A stretch of DNA of 64,000 bases from Scedosporium boydii (taxonomy: Eukaryota; Ascomycota; Sordariomycetes; Microascales; Microascaceae): contig NJFT01000078.1 of the NCBI GenBank assembly GCA_002221725.1, positions 96,703 to 160,702 of the forward strand, read 5' to 3'. Positions 24,845 to 38,400 of this stretch are shown here, piece after piece; the first letter of the stretch is position 1, and each line of letters begins with the position of its first letter. The notes under the pieces were generated by a model, which was given only the letters and a program-made list of their open reading frames with translations, made no database searches and was not told the DNA's origin. The translations under genes and the position numbers were made by a program.

Positions 24845-27800
24845 GTGTACGGGAATGTTCCGAAATCTTTCTCTCCCTCCCACCAGATCTAGAACGCTTC
24901 CAGTGCCGATCAATTTGTTGAGCTCCGGGAGCGTAACTGACTCGTAGTGCGCACGCTACGGCGCGTTAGTATCGAGAGCTGGCAAATTAATATTGTCATG
25001 GAAGCGGCGAGTTCAGCTTCCTCAGCTCTTCTGGTCCTGTGCTGGGGGTAGTTCGCCGCCTTTTGGCGGGAAATATCACTGCCCCCTTTCCAACATTGAG
25101 GGTGTTAGCCTGTTAGATTGCGTCACCAGGGCTCTCGTATTAGCGCTCCTCGACATCATAAACGACGACCGATCTTCGCACGAATAGTCAGCCAGCGCAA
25201 GACAGCCACCTCTGGTCCGGGTCCGGGACGTCTTCCTAACAAGCTGAGGCGAAGATCAGCGACCGGGAAGTCGGGAACCGTCACCGCCTCAAGCTTCAAT
25301 TCAACCTCAGCTAGCACCCTCGGCGCTTATCGCTGACGCAAGGTACGATCGGGCCCATGCCCAAAAAGCAAAAGGCAGATATATTACAGGCGTAGTTCTA
25401 CAGATCAACGGATGGTCCAGATCTCCGATCGGGACAGAAGGCGGACCTTGGGGAACATTCCGCCAGCCTTCCGCTGTATTAGTTGCCCGGCATTCCGAGC
25501 TCTTTCGGACTCCCGATAGAACTGTTTGTGGCTTACTCTATAACCAAACATCCTTGATTGGCGGGTTTGCCCCCCCACGGGATCGTCGGCGGACCGTTCA
25601 GCGGGCATCGCGAAAGTGGTTCTTCCTTGCGCCACTCCTCTGACCGCTGCTCTGACCAGCTTACCTCTTCGTACTTCGTAATAGGCGTTAACACCCGAGG
25701 AAAGGGAGCTATTCGATCAAAGCTCGCATTGAACCCCGAGATGAGCTCCTCTGCTCTTGCGATCCTGGGCTCCTGCTTGGGGGAATGTTTGCCGGCTTGT
25801 TGGGTCTTCTGTTAGTCTCAAAGGGTAGTTTAATGAAGGGACAATAGTGAGGTCGCGCTAGCCACGTGGTGGACGGGGGAAAGTTCCAGGTTGGGCTTTC
25901 TTGGATCAATACCCGTTGTTGGCCATGTGGTTCTGATCTCCTCTCTGCTGGGAACCCCTCTCTCATCCTGAACGTGTGCTGGCTGAAGCTTCTTATCTCC
26001 TTGCTCACTCCTGTCCAAATCCACCAGGCAAGGGAGAAACTAGCGTCTAGTGTGACCATGTCCAGCCAGAACCACTAGCAGAGCTAATTGGAACGCGCGA
26101 TATCTATTATTACTGCGTATTATCGGATCTAGCTAATTTATGCTCCTGCTCCATACATGGAGGCTAGGAGCAGTTCCTTAGATCCTTCGTGCGGAGAGCT
26201 AGATTGCGCTAATATAATCTAGAAATCTAGATGCCCATTTCTGGACTGGTCATGATCTCAACTGATCGCTCAAAGGGCTTCACGGGTAGCACTTCTAGGG
26301 TACACCGGTTTGAAGTACTGGTCGCTTGAAGTGTACATTCTGCAGATGAATCTCGAAGTTCTCTCCATTCAGCGCAGTTATTCAGGCAGCTCTCCAACGC
26401 AGTGCGACGATAGCTCCAAACTAAAGCTCAAAGAAGGGGACCGGTCCACCTCCCTCTCCATGAAGCTTAATGCACCGGAAAACTCGACAATGTACTTCCC
26501 GAGAACACCACCCAAACACCACCCACTCGCCTGCCTTAGTGCACGCAGGTCGATTGCAGTAGCCCGCTCTCACTTCGCTGAAGAGGAAAGGCATGATGCA
26601 TGCTCTCCTGCTCACCCGCAGTGACGCACTTCGTAGATTAGGACTATAGGATAGATGACAAGTCACATTGCCAGAAGGAATGTGGATTTACATTGATGCG
26701 GTGCTCACAACCAACATGTGTTCTTGATGATGGATCGGACAAGGGGGGGTCTTTTCTATGCACTAGATGATTTTGCAATCTAGTATTGGACGAGGGGAAT
26801 CAAATGGATGGAATGGGGTCATACTACTTCGTTCTTGGCGAGGCGATGATGCGGATGAGAGGATATGAGGGTGAGGGGGAGAGGGAAGGAGGGGAAGGAG
26901 AGGTCCGTGCGACCATCCAGCATCGTTGATCAAGAAGTTAAGACTTTCATGTGGGTTTTTGTCTCTCTTCGCCTCAGTTTTCCGGCTGGGCTTGGGTACG
27001 GCTGCTGCGAACAGGCCCGCTCGAGGGCCTCATGACGTGACGAGATTGGGGAGAACCCTTCCTAGAGAGGAAAAGAATGAAATGCATCAGGGAATACCCT
27101 GCTCTACAGATGATATCAGAAGCGCTGTTTGCGGAGGGAAATCCAATGATGGAAAGGTGCGCTCTCGCTGGTATTGGGTGTCTCCCATGTACGAAGTACT
27201 CCAAGACAAAGCGAACTGGGGAGACAAAGATAAGATCCTCATGCGATGCCCTGTCGTAATACCTCGCGAGGCAAACACAACAGCGACACTCGTGGATGAT
27301 TTCCGAACTCCGGGGCAAGACAGGGTAGGGCAGAGCGTAATATCTGTGATCATGGCTAGAATCTCCCATGGAATCTTCCGCTCCACTCCACCATCACTGG
27401 ATACCGGCTGCGCTACTCGTTCCATCTACACGTGGCGAACAGGATTGGGCTCCTTCGCTCATTCCGCACCGCCTGGCAGGCAATCCTCCAATCTCAAGGA
27501 GAATAGACCACCTAATTTAGACCCGGAAAGGCTAGCAGGGGAATGAATGGTGGGGGAAAGAAAGGATTCCTCCCCCCAGTGCTCCTTTACTGTGCCTGGA
27601 ATCTGAACTCTGCGAGTAACATTGCTAGTTGTCTGCACGAAGCACGACCTCATCCTCCATGATGCAATTACGATGCAATTACTTCGTACAAGCGGTCAAC
27701 AGAAAGTACACCACCCACTTTAACCTCGTATGGACTGGACAGCGAATACCCCAAGATTTTCTTCGGAGTTTAGTTCGTACAGGTGTGGGCTCATGGCTGA

Positions 27801-30800
27801 ACTCCTCCACGACACTAGCGTCCTCCGCAACCCACCACTAGCCATGCGACCATGCGTAACCTGCAGGATTAGCTGCTTTGCGGTGGTGATGATCACTTCT
27901 CTTTCTGACCAAAACCAGGTTCATCCACGCGGCTTGGGGATTGGAGATGGAAGTAGAGAAAAGAGCAGCCTCGGTGGGCGCACAACTTGCCATATGAATG
28001 TCTGGTTGTCACGCGACGAAGCCTGCGATCATGGCTGCTTTGGGAACATTCGATGGAAGCTTTTGCCCCAGACAGGGGTGTCTTCTACGTTTTCTTTGTA
28101 GTTTCGTAATGGAGGGTATGAATGTGTTCTTCTGGTCGCCCTGCGGGCATTTTTCTTTACCAGAGGCGGGAATGCAGGTGATGAGGGACCCTTCCAAGCA
28201 ATCGATTCCTTCTCCGCGAGTATTTCTCTTTTTATGAGTAGTGGGTGCAGTCTCGCGCTTGCTATGGGACCCTTGTTTCCTGGTTAGGTTTAAACCCGGA
28301 CATGGCGGATCTTGACTTTCGTCCTAGTCTTCCGTCTTGAGGGGCCAAGAGACCCAGGATAATGCTTCATGAGCTGCCAGAGTGTTCATCCTTCGTAGAC
28401 CCTGGAGCAAAGAGGGCCTTGAGTTGGAGAAGCTGGTGGGGGCAGTTATGATGGAGGAGCGCGTGCATGCCTCTCCTGCATCGGGCGCAGGAAGTTTTGC
28501 AAGATCCCTGTTCGAAGGCTGACACCAAGACCGACTTCCAATTAGGACAATCTCAATACCCCTTGGCAAATATCCCCACATCCGTTCATCCATTCCATGA
28601 GAGATAGCTACGAATGAGATTTATGACTTTGGATCTCGAATGGAGTACTTCGTACATCCCCAACTCCAATAGCTCAAGTCCGGGGAAACTACTGCTAGTG
28701 TAGTAGTTCGGCTCCCCACCGCTTGGCGAGTAACTTTGGTGCCTTGGCCAGACGACACTCTTTCAAGGATGGTGACGGTGTCCACGATCTTGGTGCATCG
28801 TCGTGACATTGGTCTAACTTACTCTGGGGAGGGAGGAACATATCAGCTCATCTCCCCAGACAGACTATACCCAGCACATGTCTTAGCTTCTTGCTATCTT
28901 TCATATATGTAAGGAAGTAACTGTAACCCCCAGTCTATGACCACAGGGAAAGTGGCGATGCGGAGGAAACGGAGGATTCGGAGCATGAGGAGTGCGTTAG
29001 TACAAGCATGCACAGTAAGCCCCATGAACCACACCGGACAGGCGGGGGATTTACAGACATTAAACTATCTTGTGAAGGGATGGATCATGGTGCGAAAGAC
29101 GTGTAGGATTGATGCTCACCAGGGGTTCTATCCTCACTCGTGGTTGACACGGGTAATGTTCCTCCGAGGCTATGAAGATGGACGGCAAAGAAAATCGGAG
29201 GAACGGGATCAACACATCTGAATCAGACCTGGGCTCTTCTGCAGGAAGATGAGATCCAGCACTTTGGATTCGAGTGCAGACATATCATACGTTAATTGAT
29301 TCCTCGTAAGCTGCAATCCGTGGGGGAATTTCATGCCTATTCCCCTCATACCTGGGGGCAGGCGAAGAGAGGATCGATCAAGGCGAAGCAGTGTGTTAGA
29401 ACAGGAGCCACGGGTGGAAGGTGAGTTGGTGCTGGATGGGCCTCAAAATCACTTCCTCTGCTTCGTACTGCTGGCACTATTGACCCTTGAGCACACGAAC
29501 CCCAGCCGGTCTTGCTGACCTTGGGCTGCAATGAAGACGAGGCTAAGAGATTAGAGCGGTTTACTTACAGCTCGAAGTATACATACTTCAGTCGTCATGG
29601 CTCCTGAAATTACTTCTTCAGGACAAGATCGAGACCTTGAGCGTCTCGGGGATATTTTTATATTCCTGAACTAGGACTGAGCCGTTGACACGCTGGGCAC
29701 CTCAACCTTGTCGGAAAAATGGAGTCATACCACTTGTCATTTTAACAAAGACAGATGTCAACGAGGCAGGAAGAGGAAGCTCTATTCTTCCTTCGAACAT
29801 GCAGCTAACTTTATTGCCCTTCCCGAACGCTACCTTTGTCGCCGTGCACTGCAGAGGTATCCTTCTCACACGTTCGTTGGCACTCTCGGCACGTTAAAAC
29901 TAAACAACCTGTTATAGACATCCAAGCGCAGCCCACGCCTTGGTCTCGCTCGAACTCCTGCGCTCGAACTTCGAAGTCCGGGTACCCTAGGGTTGGGAAG
30001 CTGGCAGATCCCTGCTCTTCGTTCTGGTGTTTGGGCAGGAAAACATAGCGAATGGACCTTGCAGATAGGCAGGGAGGCAAATCCTGGGCGAACAGTCAAT
30101 GCTCAGCGTTGAGTTTATTGCTTGTACACTGCATCGCACGCACGGAACTACGAAGTATGGATCAGGTGCAAGCACGCTGAGCGGTGGTCAAATTATTCTT
30201 ATTCCTCTGTAAAAGGCACGGATGGAAATGGAAGGCCAGGCGGAACGGAACCGCGTATCTTGCAGCCCCGAGGCGGGAAGTAAAGCAATGGCAATAATGC
30301 ATTAATGTCATTAATATCAACGTCTCATTCTCAGAAACCGTGAGAAGCAGGAACAGGCATCTAGAGAGATAAACAAGATTCTGCCGTGAGCTCCAGTACT
30401 CAGAATAATCCCCGAAACACCTTCTTGAGCCTTTGACGCGGAGAGAAAGAGGCAGGTCTGACCTGGGGAGAATTTTGGTGGTTGGAGTTTATTGTGGGTA
30501 CTCTGGTACCTTCACATGCACTGAACATGTCTCTACAAGATTTGTACCTTTCTGTGGGTCTACATAAGAATAGTACTTACAACTTCGTCCATGCGCAGCA
30601 TTGGTGTGTCCCGTCCACAAAGTACGAAGTACGAAGTGCTTCATAAATCGTGCTGGCTGGAGAGTTGACTTCGTACTTCTAGAGGAGTCCAGCGCAGTCA
30701 ATCGCGGCCAAGAGAAAGGATCAATTGATCAATGTCTGGGTGCATCTCTCTCATTTAGCATTACACTATTCCGTATTGAGAGGCGAGGATTAACAAGATG

Positions 30801-33800
30801 TGGCTTAAACCGCTCGGAATGAAAATATGACGAAACTCCCCTGGTCATCAGAAATACCTGGTTTTCGAAAATGGACTCATTCCTCGAAACCGTTGAGATG
30901 GACTGGGACCTGAAACGGCCCCCCTCGTGTGGTTCTCATTGGTGGGCCAATGCCAATACCCAGCAATTCGGAACAACGAATTGGTTCACTCCGGCATCTT
31001 GGATCTGGCGGACTCATTGACCCTCTGAGAACTCTCAAAAAAAAAGTAAAAAAGCCACCAGAAGGCTGCTAGAAGAAACTGTGGCTTTCGGGACACGGTC
31101 CCCGTTGCCGATCTTGCCCTGTTCTGCAACTTCTAAGAAGGGCTTTGTTCGATATCAGCTTTGTTTCGTATGATTCCGCGATGAGCGTGTTTCGAAGACT
31201 GAGAAAGAAAGAAATTGAAGAGGAAAAAAGAAAGAAACGCGTAATAAACCATGACGGAATGGAAATCTGCCCGCTGACGTCGTCATGAGATCTCTCGGGA
31301 CAGGACGGGGAGAAAGACGTTATCTGAACCCCTTGGTCGGGTCTCCTCTGTGAAGTACTACGAAATAGGCAACCCCTGGGCTGTAAACTAGATATCATGA
31401 AGTGCCACTAGCAGATGCCAGAATCAAACGATCCGAAGATATATATACGTGCCTGTACTCCGGACAGACTTCTGTGATGCTTGTTCAAAGTCTAGTCAGG
31501 TTTCCCAATCTCTCAGAGGGTGTCATTCATGCTAGGAAAAATATGCATTGAATTCCAAAAAGGAGAGAAATGCCGGAAAGGACCGCCGCTGGCATCCTTT
31601 GTAAAATTCTTGTTCCCCTCAAGATTAAGACGGGTGATATATCCGACCGACGAGAACGCCCGGCCAATGTCGCACGCAGTTTTTTCGTCTTCCCCTATGC
31701 GGCAGTCTCCGAATGTCTGGAGAGATGAGGTTTGCCACGATCTTGGACTAGCGCAGCAAAGAGTGTTACTCTGGACCTTTAGGGCGATTGGAGAAAATGG
31801 GGAAAAGGAACCCGATTGAACGAAACTGGCTCTTACCGTCTTATTAGCCTTTGGAAAGGTGGTCTAGAGGCTCCACTGCCAAGTTGGTCCTAATTTCGAG
31901 TTTTTTCTCTTCCCCGGGGACAATCTAACTTCTTTACTATGTGGAAGCAATGAGGTGATCAACGTGTTGATCGTACGAAGTTCGAGACTAGCTCATCCGG
32001 AGGCAAGCGCCCCAGACGGCACTTTCTTCGCGCTTGCTGTGAAAAGAAAATGGGATATTCATGCGTCTGATGATCCTAAACACAGGTATCGCGATGAGAA
32101 CATTGGGAAGTAGAGGTTGTGAAGTATGGAGTATGTAGGCTGACCTCCCTGAATCCCATTTTGCAGTGCGTATGCTGGGGTATGGGGCAGCTGCTCGGAA
32201 TGTCCTCCCAATTTTGGGGAGCCAGCCTTAGTGGGACCCAATCCAGAGACTTGGTTGTAGAAGTGGCGGATATCCATTGATCTTGGTTGACCGTTGCAAG
32301 ATCCCATCCCAACCTTTCCCATCCCCAAACCCGAGACTTCGATCCGCTATTTGGGTAGTGTCTCAGTAACGGTTCCCCAAAATCTTGCCCTAGGACTCAA
32401 TGGGATCTAGCGCATCAGGGTTCTAAATTGTAGGATTGTTAAAGCCATCCACGAAGCTGGAATCATGGACGACTCGAGTCAATCATTTGATCTCTTGGGG
32501 GGAAATAAAACGGAGTTACGGATCTCCCCTGGAATGATCAAGCGCAACAATTAAACTATTACGTCGTAAACTACTTCGTACATGGAGTACGATCTTGATC
32601 CTTCGTCGTCCCTTTATCATCACCATTCGGAGGATGGCATGCCGCCAAGACTTATGATTGCACGGTCCCTTCCCTACGAAGTACAGAGCAGTTTACGAAG
32701 TCAATGTGTACAAAGTACGAAGTACGCATACTTTGTCGTCGACACTTTTTGACGCCAAGTCCGCCTGCATCTCGCCTCTTTAACGTAATTTACTTCGTAA
32801 GCGAAGTTCGAGGAAGTCCAATCGAGATACATAGTGCTATCTGAGAAGAAAAGCTCATTGATGCATGTGCCCTGGCTTCTCCGCTTTGCGCTTACTTTCT
32901 ACTGAATAAAGGCACGGGTCGGTGGGATCATATTCGCGTCAGCAGATGGGCCGGCTTCATTGTTCACTCGCCTACGTTGTGCAACAATACATACTTCGTA
33001 CATTGAAACAAGTCTGTATAAAACGAGGAATAAGTACGAAGTATGAAGTATAAGATTCGATCACTTTACATGTAAGAGAAGCGGAACCCTGTGAGTGGAG
33101 AGACACGCTTCAATGATGATCTCTCTTTCTCTCTTATTGATGAGCTTGTTGATCATAGCGAAGCGAACGGTACCTCTCATGCAGAGAAGTCGTACTGCAG
33201 AGTGCTACTGCTGGCACGGGCTCCGCCTGGGATCAATTAACATGTTCTCAACGACCCGATAACCGATTTCACAGAGAAAGAAAGAAAGAAATAAGTACCT
33301 AGAGGAGGGCTAGTATACGACGGGAAACAACTTGCCTCTTGAACGAAATGGAGACCACCAAATTTGTACCCTTCTTTTGGACTCCAGTACCCTCTTTTCT
33401 GCAGCTTCCCTTTTTGGTTGTTCAGCCAGGCGAAAGGTGGACCGAAACATCTGGGCATCGTAATGTACCTCGTAGTTTCCTCACAATTTACGTCCATCAC
33501 TTGTACCTACTCAAATTGTACGAAGTATGTGGGTACATTGACAGATGCATCAATTTCTCGTAGAATTAATTGTGCCCGGTCTGAGAGAGAGTACTGAGTA
33601 CTTCATAGCTCCACACACATTCCCCAAGACATCAATGATCTCGGCAGGTACCGAGGTACTCACGGGCTTGGTAAATCTGCATTAGACAATGTAATCCGCA
33701 CCGCACGAAGCGGAAGGAGTCACTGAGCAATTGAGTTTCTGCAGTCTCGGGTTGATGTCTCAGCCCTGTTCAGTGTTCTCAAATGTTTGACTCCGACCCC

Positions 33801-35149
33801 AGCCTTTGATCGATCCCCCACCACCGTCTTCGCTCCGAGCCCCCAAGAAACAGCCACCAAACAAAGAAGCAAAAAACGTTGCATCTTTCCAGCTCCCGCT
33901 GGTCGAACCGCAGAGAATCCCAACTAGATCGTCGGGCATGCTGAGCAGCATCCTGTTGAGCGCCTCTGCAGCTTCGGAGCCCTCAACCCGCCGAGAATCT
34001 GGTGGGAAAAAACGACGGAGTTGTACGGAGCGCACGACGGGCAGCCTGCGCTACACCAATCTTACATCGATGCAGGAACCCAGCGGAAGCACGAACTGAG
34101 AGCGGAAGCCTTTTTAAAGTGGTCGACACGATATCCAGCTCTAGCATTTAGCTTTCTCTGTCCAACCCACTCGGTCCCCATCAATCCAGTCTACTGCGTC
34201 AGTTTCATTCGGGCGGTTGTCTTTGCCCGACTTGTCAATTCATCCCAAAGACATTGTTTCTCCTTCTCAGAGACAACTCCCCATCTCTCTCTGTCCAACA
34301 CCAGGAAACTGCAGCGGGGCTATCCTCAGTAAGTCTTGCCCGACTCGACACTGCATCAACCCTTGCTTTTCTTAGCGAATCGGCGGCGTCAATGAGATTT
34401 CTCTGCTCGTTCTATTAATACCTCTGCTAGCAAAATCTTTAATGACTTTAGACCCTAGCCGTCTCCCTCCGCCTCTCCTCTCCGACTCTCTCCCGACTTT
34501 TAAGGCGAACAAGTCCAAGTGCAAGTACTAGCGTTCTCCAAATCCGACTCTCCTCGCAGGGCATCGTACCAGTTGATGGAGCTTTTCCGATCCGACCAAC
34601 CCACCATCCTGGGAATCCCCGTCTTCCCACATAACGTCTGGCATTGTTGATACGTCGACTTGAAACAGTTACCCAGGGTTCGACAAGAGAACCTCTGGAG
34701 CCAGTGCAACGCAACATCCTACTGCTGCATACGTCGTACATTGAAGTAGCATTCCCATTCTACGCCCCTCGTACCTCTTCGCACGTCTTCCCACTCTTTC
34801 CACACCTCCCAGTCTCCCACCCCTGGCTTGACACCACCCCTGTCAACCCACTGACTCCCGGCATCCTTTCCCAGCACAAGACGAGGGTCATTCTAGACCC
34901 TGGCTGCTAGGCTAGCCCGTCCATCATTCCGCCCAGGCCAACTGCTGATCCCCCAGATGATATATTATTCTGCTACTGTTACTTGTATGCCCGCTTGGGC
35001 TCTTGAAAAGGGAGGCGAAAGATCCTAGAACCACCCTTCCCAGACTTGCGAAGTACTCTCCTCTCGCGTACCTGCCTGGCCATTATTACTACCCTGCGCG
35101 TACTATTACTAGTACTACTAGTGCTTTGTCTGCTTCTTTCTGGGCGGCG

Positions 35150-35405
35150 TCGTGCCATAATAGTCATTATTCCACCTCTTCCCACTCTTTTCCTCACGAA
35201 CACCCATTTGACCTTCCATCTACACTCGCTCCCTCAACCTCTCTCATTCATTCACTCCTTCTTTCTTTCTCACAACGATACACAACAACACACAATATCT
35301 CTCCTACCAAACTTTACATTATACAGTTGTCTCTCGACAGAAGACGCTCGAGTTTGATGAATGTCACGGCGAAATTAGCCACAAACAACCCAACATAGTT
35401 CATTA
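35150..35405 (+). promoter_or_regulatory. CT-rich leader of the RING-PH-VWA gene
   Basis: Read on the plus strand, the segment is dominated by C and T with CTTTCTTT and CTCTC runs just before the ATG at 35406, typical of fungal core promoters and 5' leaders. Further CT-rich sequence reaches back to about 34100. Confidence 0.55.
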
Positions 35406-38400
35406 ATGTTCCACCGCTTCAAGAAGAACCACGGATCCGGCAACTCCTCTTCCTCTGGTCGCAGACACGAGGTCGACGAAACACAACTCGCCAGGCTCGG
35501 TCTTGTTGACAGGTCGGCAATTAAGCCTGCCAAACCACGATACCGACCAGACTACGAATTGGAAACGCCTACATATCCTGAAAAGAGTACGCCGTATTTT
35601 TTCTCCCCTGCCTTGACTTATATTTTTTTTCCTTCATTCAATTCAGCTCTCCAGTCCAATAAGACTACGAGATAGGGGAGCTGCGCATACACAACTTCAA
35701 TTCGCATTAGAGCAATCGCTCTTACAGCGAATAGAAAGAAAATTTGTCATTCTCTTGAATATCTTGTTTTCAACAAGTAATAACTTACAATTGGCAGGTT
35801 TTGCACGGTCCACCTCGCAACAAAGCAACCGAGGAGCTCCGTCTATAAGCTCAATCGGCTCCAGAGACAGTCGGGGTTTTCAGAGCATCCACAGCTTCAG
35901 CACCGCTACCACCGCAATGGCGACAGCAGCCGATCGCAGCCGGCAGCGACGAGAGCGCACCTTCGTCGGCAGCGAATGTGCCGTTTGTGAAGAACCCCTC
36001 GAGCATACCCTCCGAGGCGAAAGAATCCTCCAGTTCTCCTGCGGACACATTTCCCATGAGGCCTGCTTTTACGAATTCATTCGAGAGTTTGAATCGCAGT
36101 ACTGTCCTATGTGCAATGCCCCCCTACATCTCGATACCAGCAGAGCAGGTAATGTGCTCGACATAGGTATGTCATGAATAACACCAGCTATACGCTTCTT
36201 CCTGTGACATATCGTCGCCTTCTAACCTATTGGCGTGCGCAGAAAAAATTACGAACCTTGTGAGGTCGGCATCGTCGCACGATAACAGGTCGCAGAGCAC
36301 ACCCACACCCACGCCGAACACTTGGGATCCTTCTCGGGCTCCCAGCGTCGACTCGAATCGAAGGAGTGGCCCCCACCAGAACCGTGGCGCGCTTCGAGAC
36401 AGCCGAGATGCGCCTTCGTCCAATGATCGATATGGTTCCCGCGGCCACGCTCGCAGCGACAGCGAGGCCACCGGTGTCGCCTCGTCTGGAGGATACCCCG
36501 AGACGATGCAGAGCGGTCCCGCGCGACGCCACGACTACGATCTCCAGGCTATGGAGACGACCCCTGGAAGCCCACGGAGTGTCGCTCGAAACCCGATCCC
36601 GCCTCCCACCGTTACGGTTCGATCCGAGTTCCCGACTCTAACCAAGTCAAGGCAGCAACAGACGCTCACCTGCTTGGTCACTGTCGAAGTTCCAGACAAC
36701 AAGTGGCGACCCGACCCCGAAGATCTCGCCGTTACCCCATCTGTGCCGCCGATCGGCGCGAGGTTGGACGAGAATTTTGCTCGACCTCCATCGCCTGCGC
36801 GAAGCGCTCCCCGATTCTACCCATACGAGCCTAGGGAAGTTTTGGACGAGATGACGGAGAATCTCCGGAATCGCGTGGATAACTGGCATGGCCTTGACTT
36901 TAGCAGGTGAGTTCCATTTAAGTCATTTTCTGGTTTGCCGTGCCAATGAGGCGCAGTTGTTCACGGGCTAACCAATGGGGATTTTAACCGGGGACAGATT
37001 TGGCAAGCTGCGCCTATACGGCACGCTCAAGGTCGGCAAGGATAAAATGTCGTGGCAGGAGCTGGAGTGCTTCCTCTTCGCCGAAATGTTGATTTGCGTC
37101 AAGGAGAAGCGAGTTGCCCAAGCGCAACAATGGGACGATAACGGCCTACCGAAGAAGTCGACGAGATGCACTCTCAAGGGTTCCATTCTAATCAAGAAAC
37201 ATCTTAACGAAGTAACGGAGACTGGGAGTATCGACGAGAATGTTCTCACCCTCAGTCTCTCTGTGGCCGAGTTACCTCAGTTCCATCTTCGGTTCGAGAA
37301 CCGAAACCAGTTGAAGCTTTGGCAGCAAGCACTCCTCGATCTCAATGCCATCGAAGGATCTCCCGTCCGCAGCCCCGACTACGACCGTGGCGACTTCTCC
37401 GAGACGGACGAGGAGCTCGATTGGAACCGGGCATCACGCCAACAGCGTGTTTCTTCGGTCGCATCCTCCTGGGGTCCCAAGTCCGTCACGACGGCGGCGA
37501 CCGAGTACACGAACTTCGCCAAGAGCCCGCTCATGGCACCGACGGTCCACGTTCCCATCGATGTTGTCGTTGTGGTTCCAATTTCATCTTCGATGCAGGG
37601 TGTGAAGATCAACCTAGTCCGCGACGCGCTTCGATTCATGGTTGGCTCTCTCGGCGAGAGGGATCGCATGGGCCTAGTGACGTTTGGCTCTGGCGGTGGC
37701 GGCGTGCCTATTGTTGGTATGACCACAAAGGCGTGGCCCGGCTGGACAAACGTTCTCTCCTCGATCCGACCTGTAGGACAAAAGAGCCACCGGGCCGACG
37801 TTGTCGAAGGTGCCAATGTGGCCATGGATTTGCTCATGCAGCGCAAGTACAACAATCCTATTGCTACCATCATGTTGATTAGCGACGCATCGACCTCGGA
37901 CGTCGACAGCGTCGATTTTGTAGTCTCGCGTGCCGAGGCGGCCAAGTACGTGATTTTTAACCCCTTTATTCCGTCGTATCTGGGGATTACTTGACTAACA
38001 TCTTTTTTTTCTTCATAGGATCACCATTCATTCATTCGGTCTCGGAATGACGCACAAGCCCGACACCATGATCGAATTGTCCACGAGGACAAAGGCGTCG
38101 TACACTTATGTCAAGGACTGGATGATGCTTCGCGAGTGTCTTGCTGGATGTCTTGGCGCCATGCAGTCGCTTTCTCACCAAAACGTAAAATTGAAGCTCA
38201 AGCTTCCAGAGGGCTCTCCTGCCAAGTTCCACAAAATCAGCGGCGCTCTTCAGATTACCAAGCGTGCGACGGGCCGCGATGCGGAGGCATCACTTGGCGA
38301 TTTGCGATTTGGCGAGAAGCGTGATATTCTCGTGCAACTAGTAATCCTTCCCGATACCTCGTCCCAAGATCAGCTCCCGCAGGACACCTGGGACAGCCTT

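Larger units (their letters stand above)
20687..33527. repeat. Cluster of the dispersed 9-mer TACGAAGTA/TACTTCGTA
   Basis: Copies start at 20687, 20778, 20948, 21968, 21987, 23784, 23845, 23852, 24215, 24831, 25673, 27190, 27680, 28646, 30149, 30623, 32572, 32675, 32716, 32791, 32992, 33035 and 33519, in both orientations. Some overlap in tandem (23845-23860), and many one-mismatch variants lie nearby. That is 23 copies in 12.8 kb, and none lies in a coding region. The repeat is too short to be a classical transposon end on its own; it may be a remnant of a miniature element, a protein-binding site, or a mutational signature. Confidence 0.85.
19763..35405. other. Gene desert, about 15.6 kb, rich in TACGAAGTA repeats
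   Basis: No intact gene is supported. The longest frame (26926-27546 plus, 206 codons) overlaps two open minus frames and has no recognised domain. Near 26100-26230 the DNA is AT-rich, with a small hairpin around the complementary CTCCAT and ATGGAG at about 26150-26165, perhaps old mobile-element debris. A GT microsatellite lies at 22579-22600. From about 34100 the plus strand becomes CT-rich, marking the promoter of the RING-PH-VWA gene. Confidence 0.5.

Noticed and set aside
26926..27546. 206-codon plus frame in the gene desert
   Set aside because: Two minus frames are open in the same place, there is no recognisable domain, and no leader signals or convincing introns.
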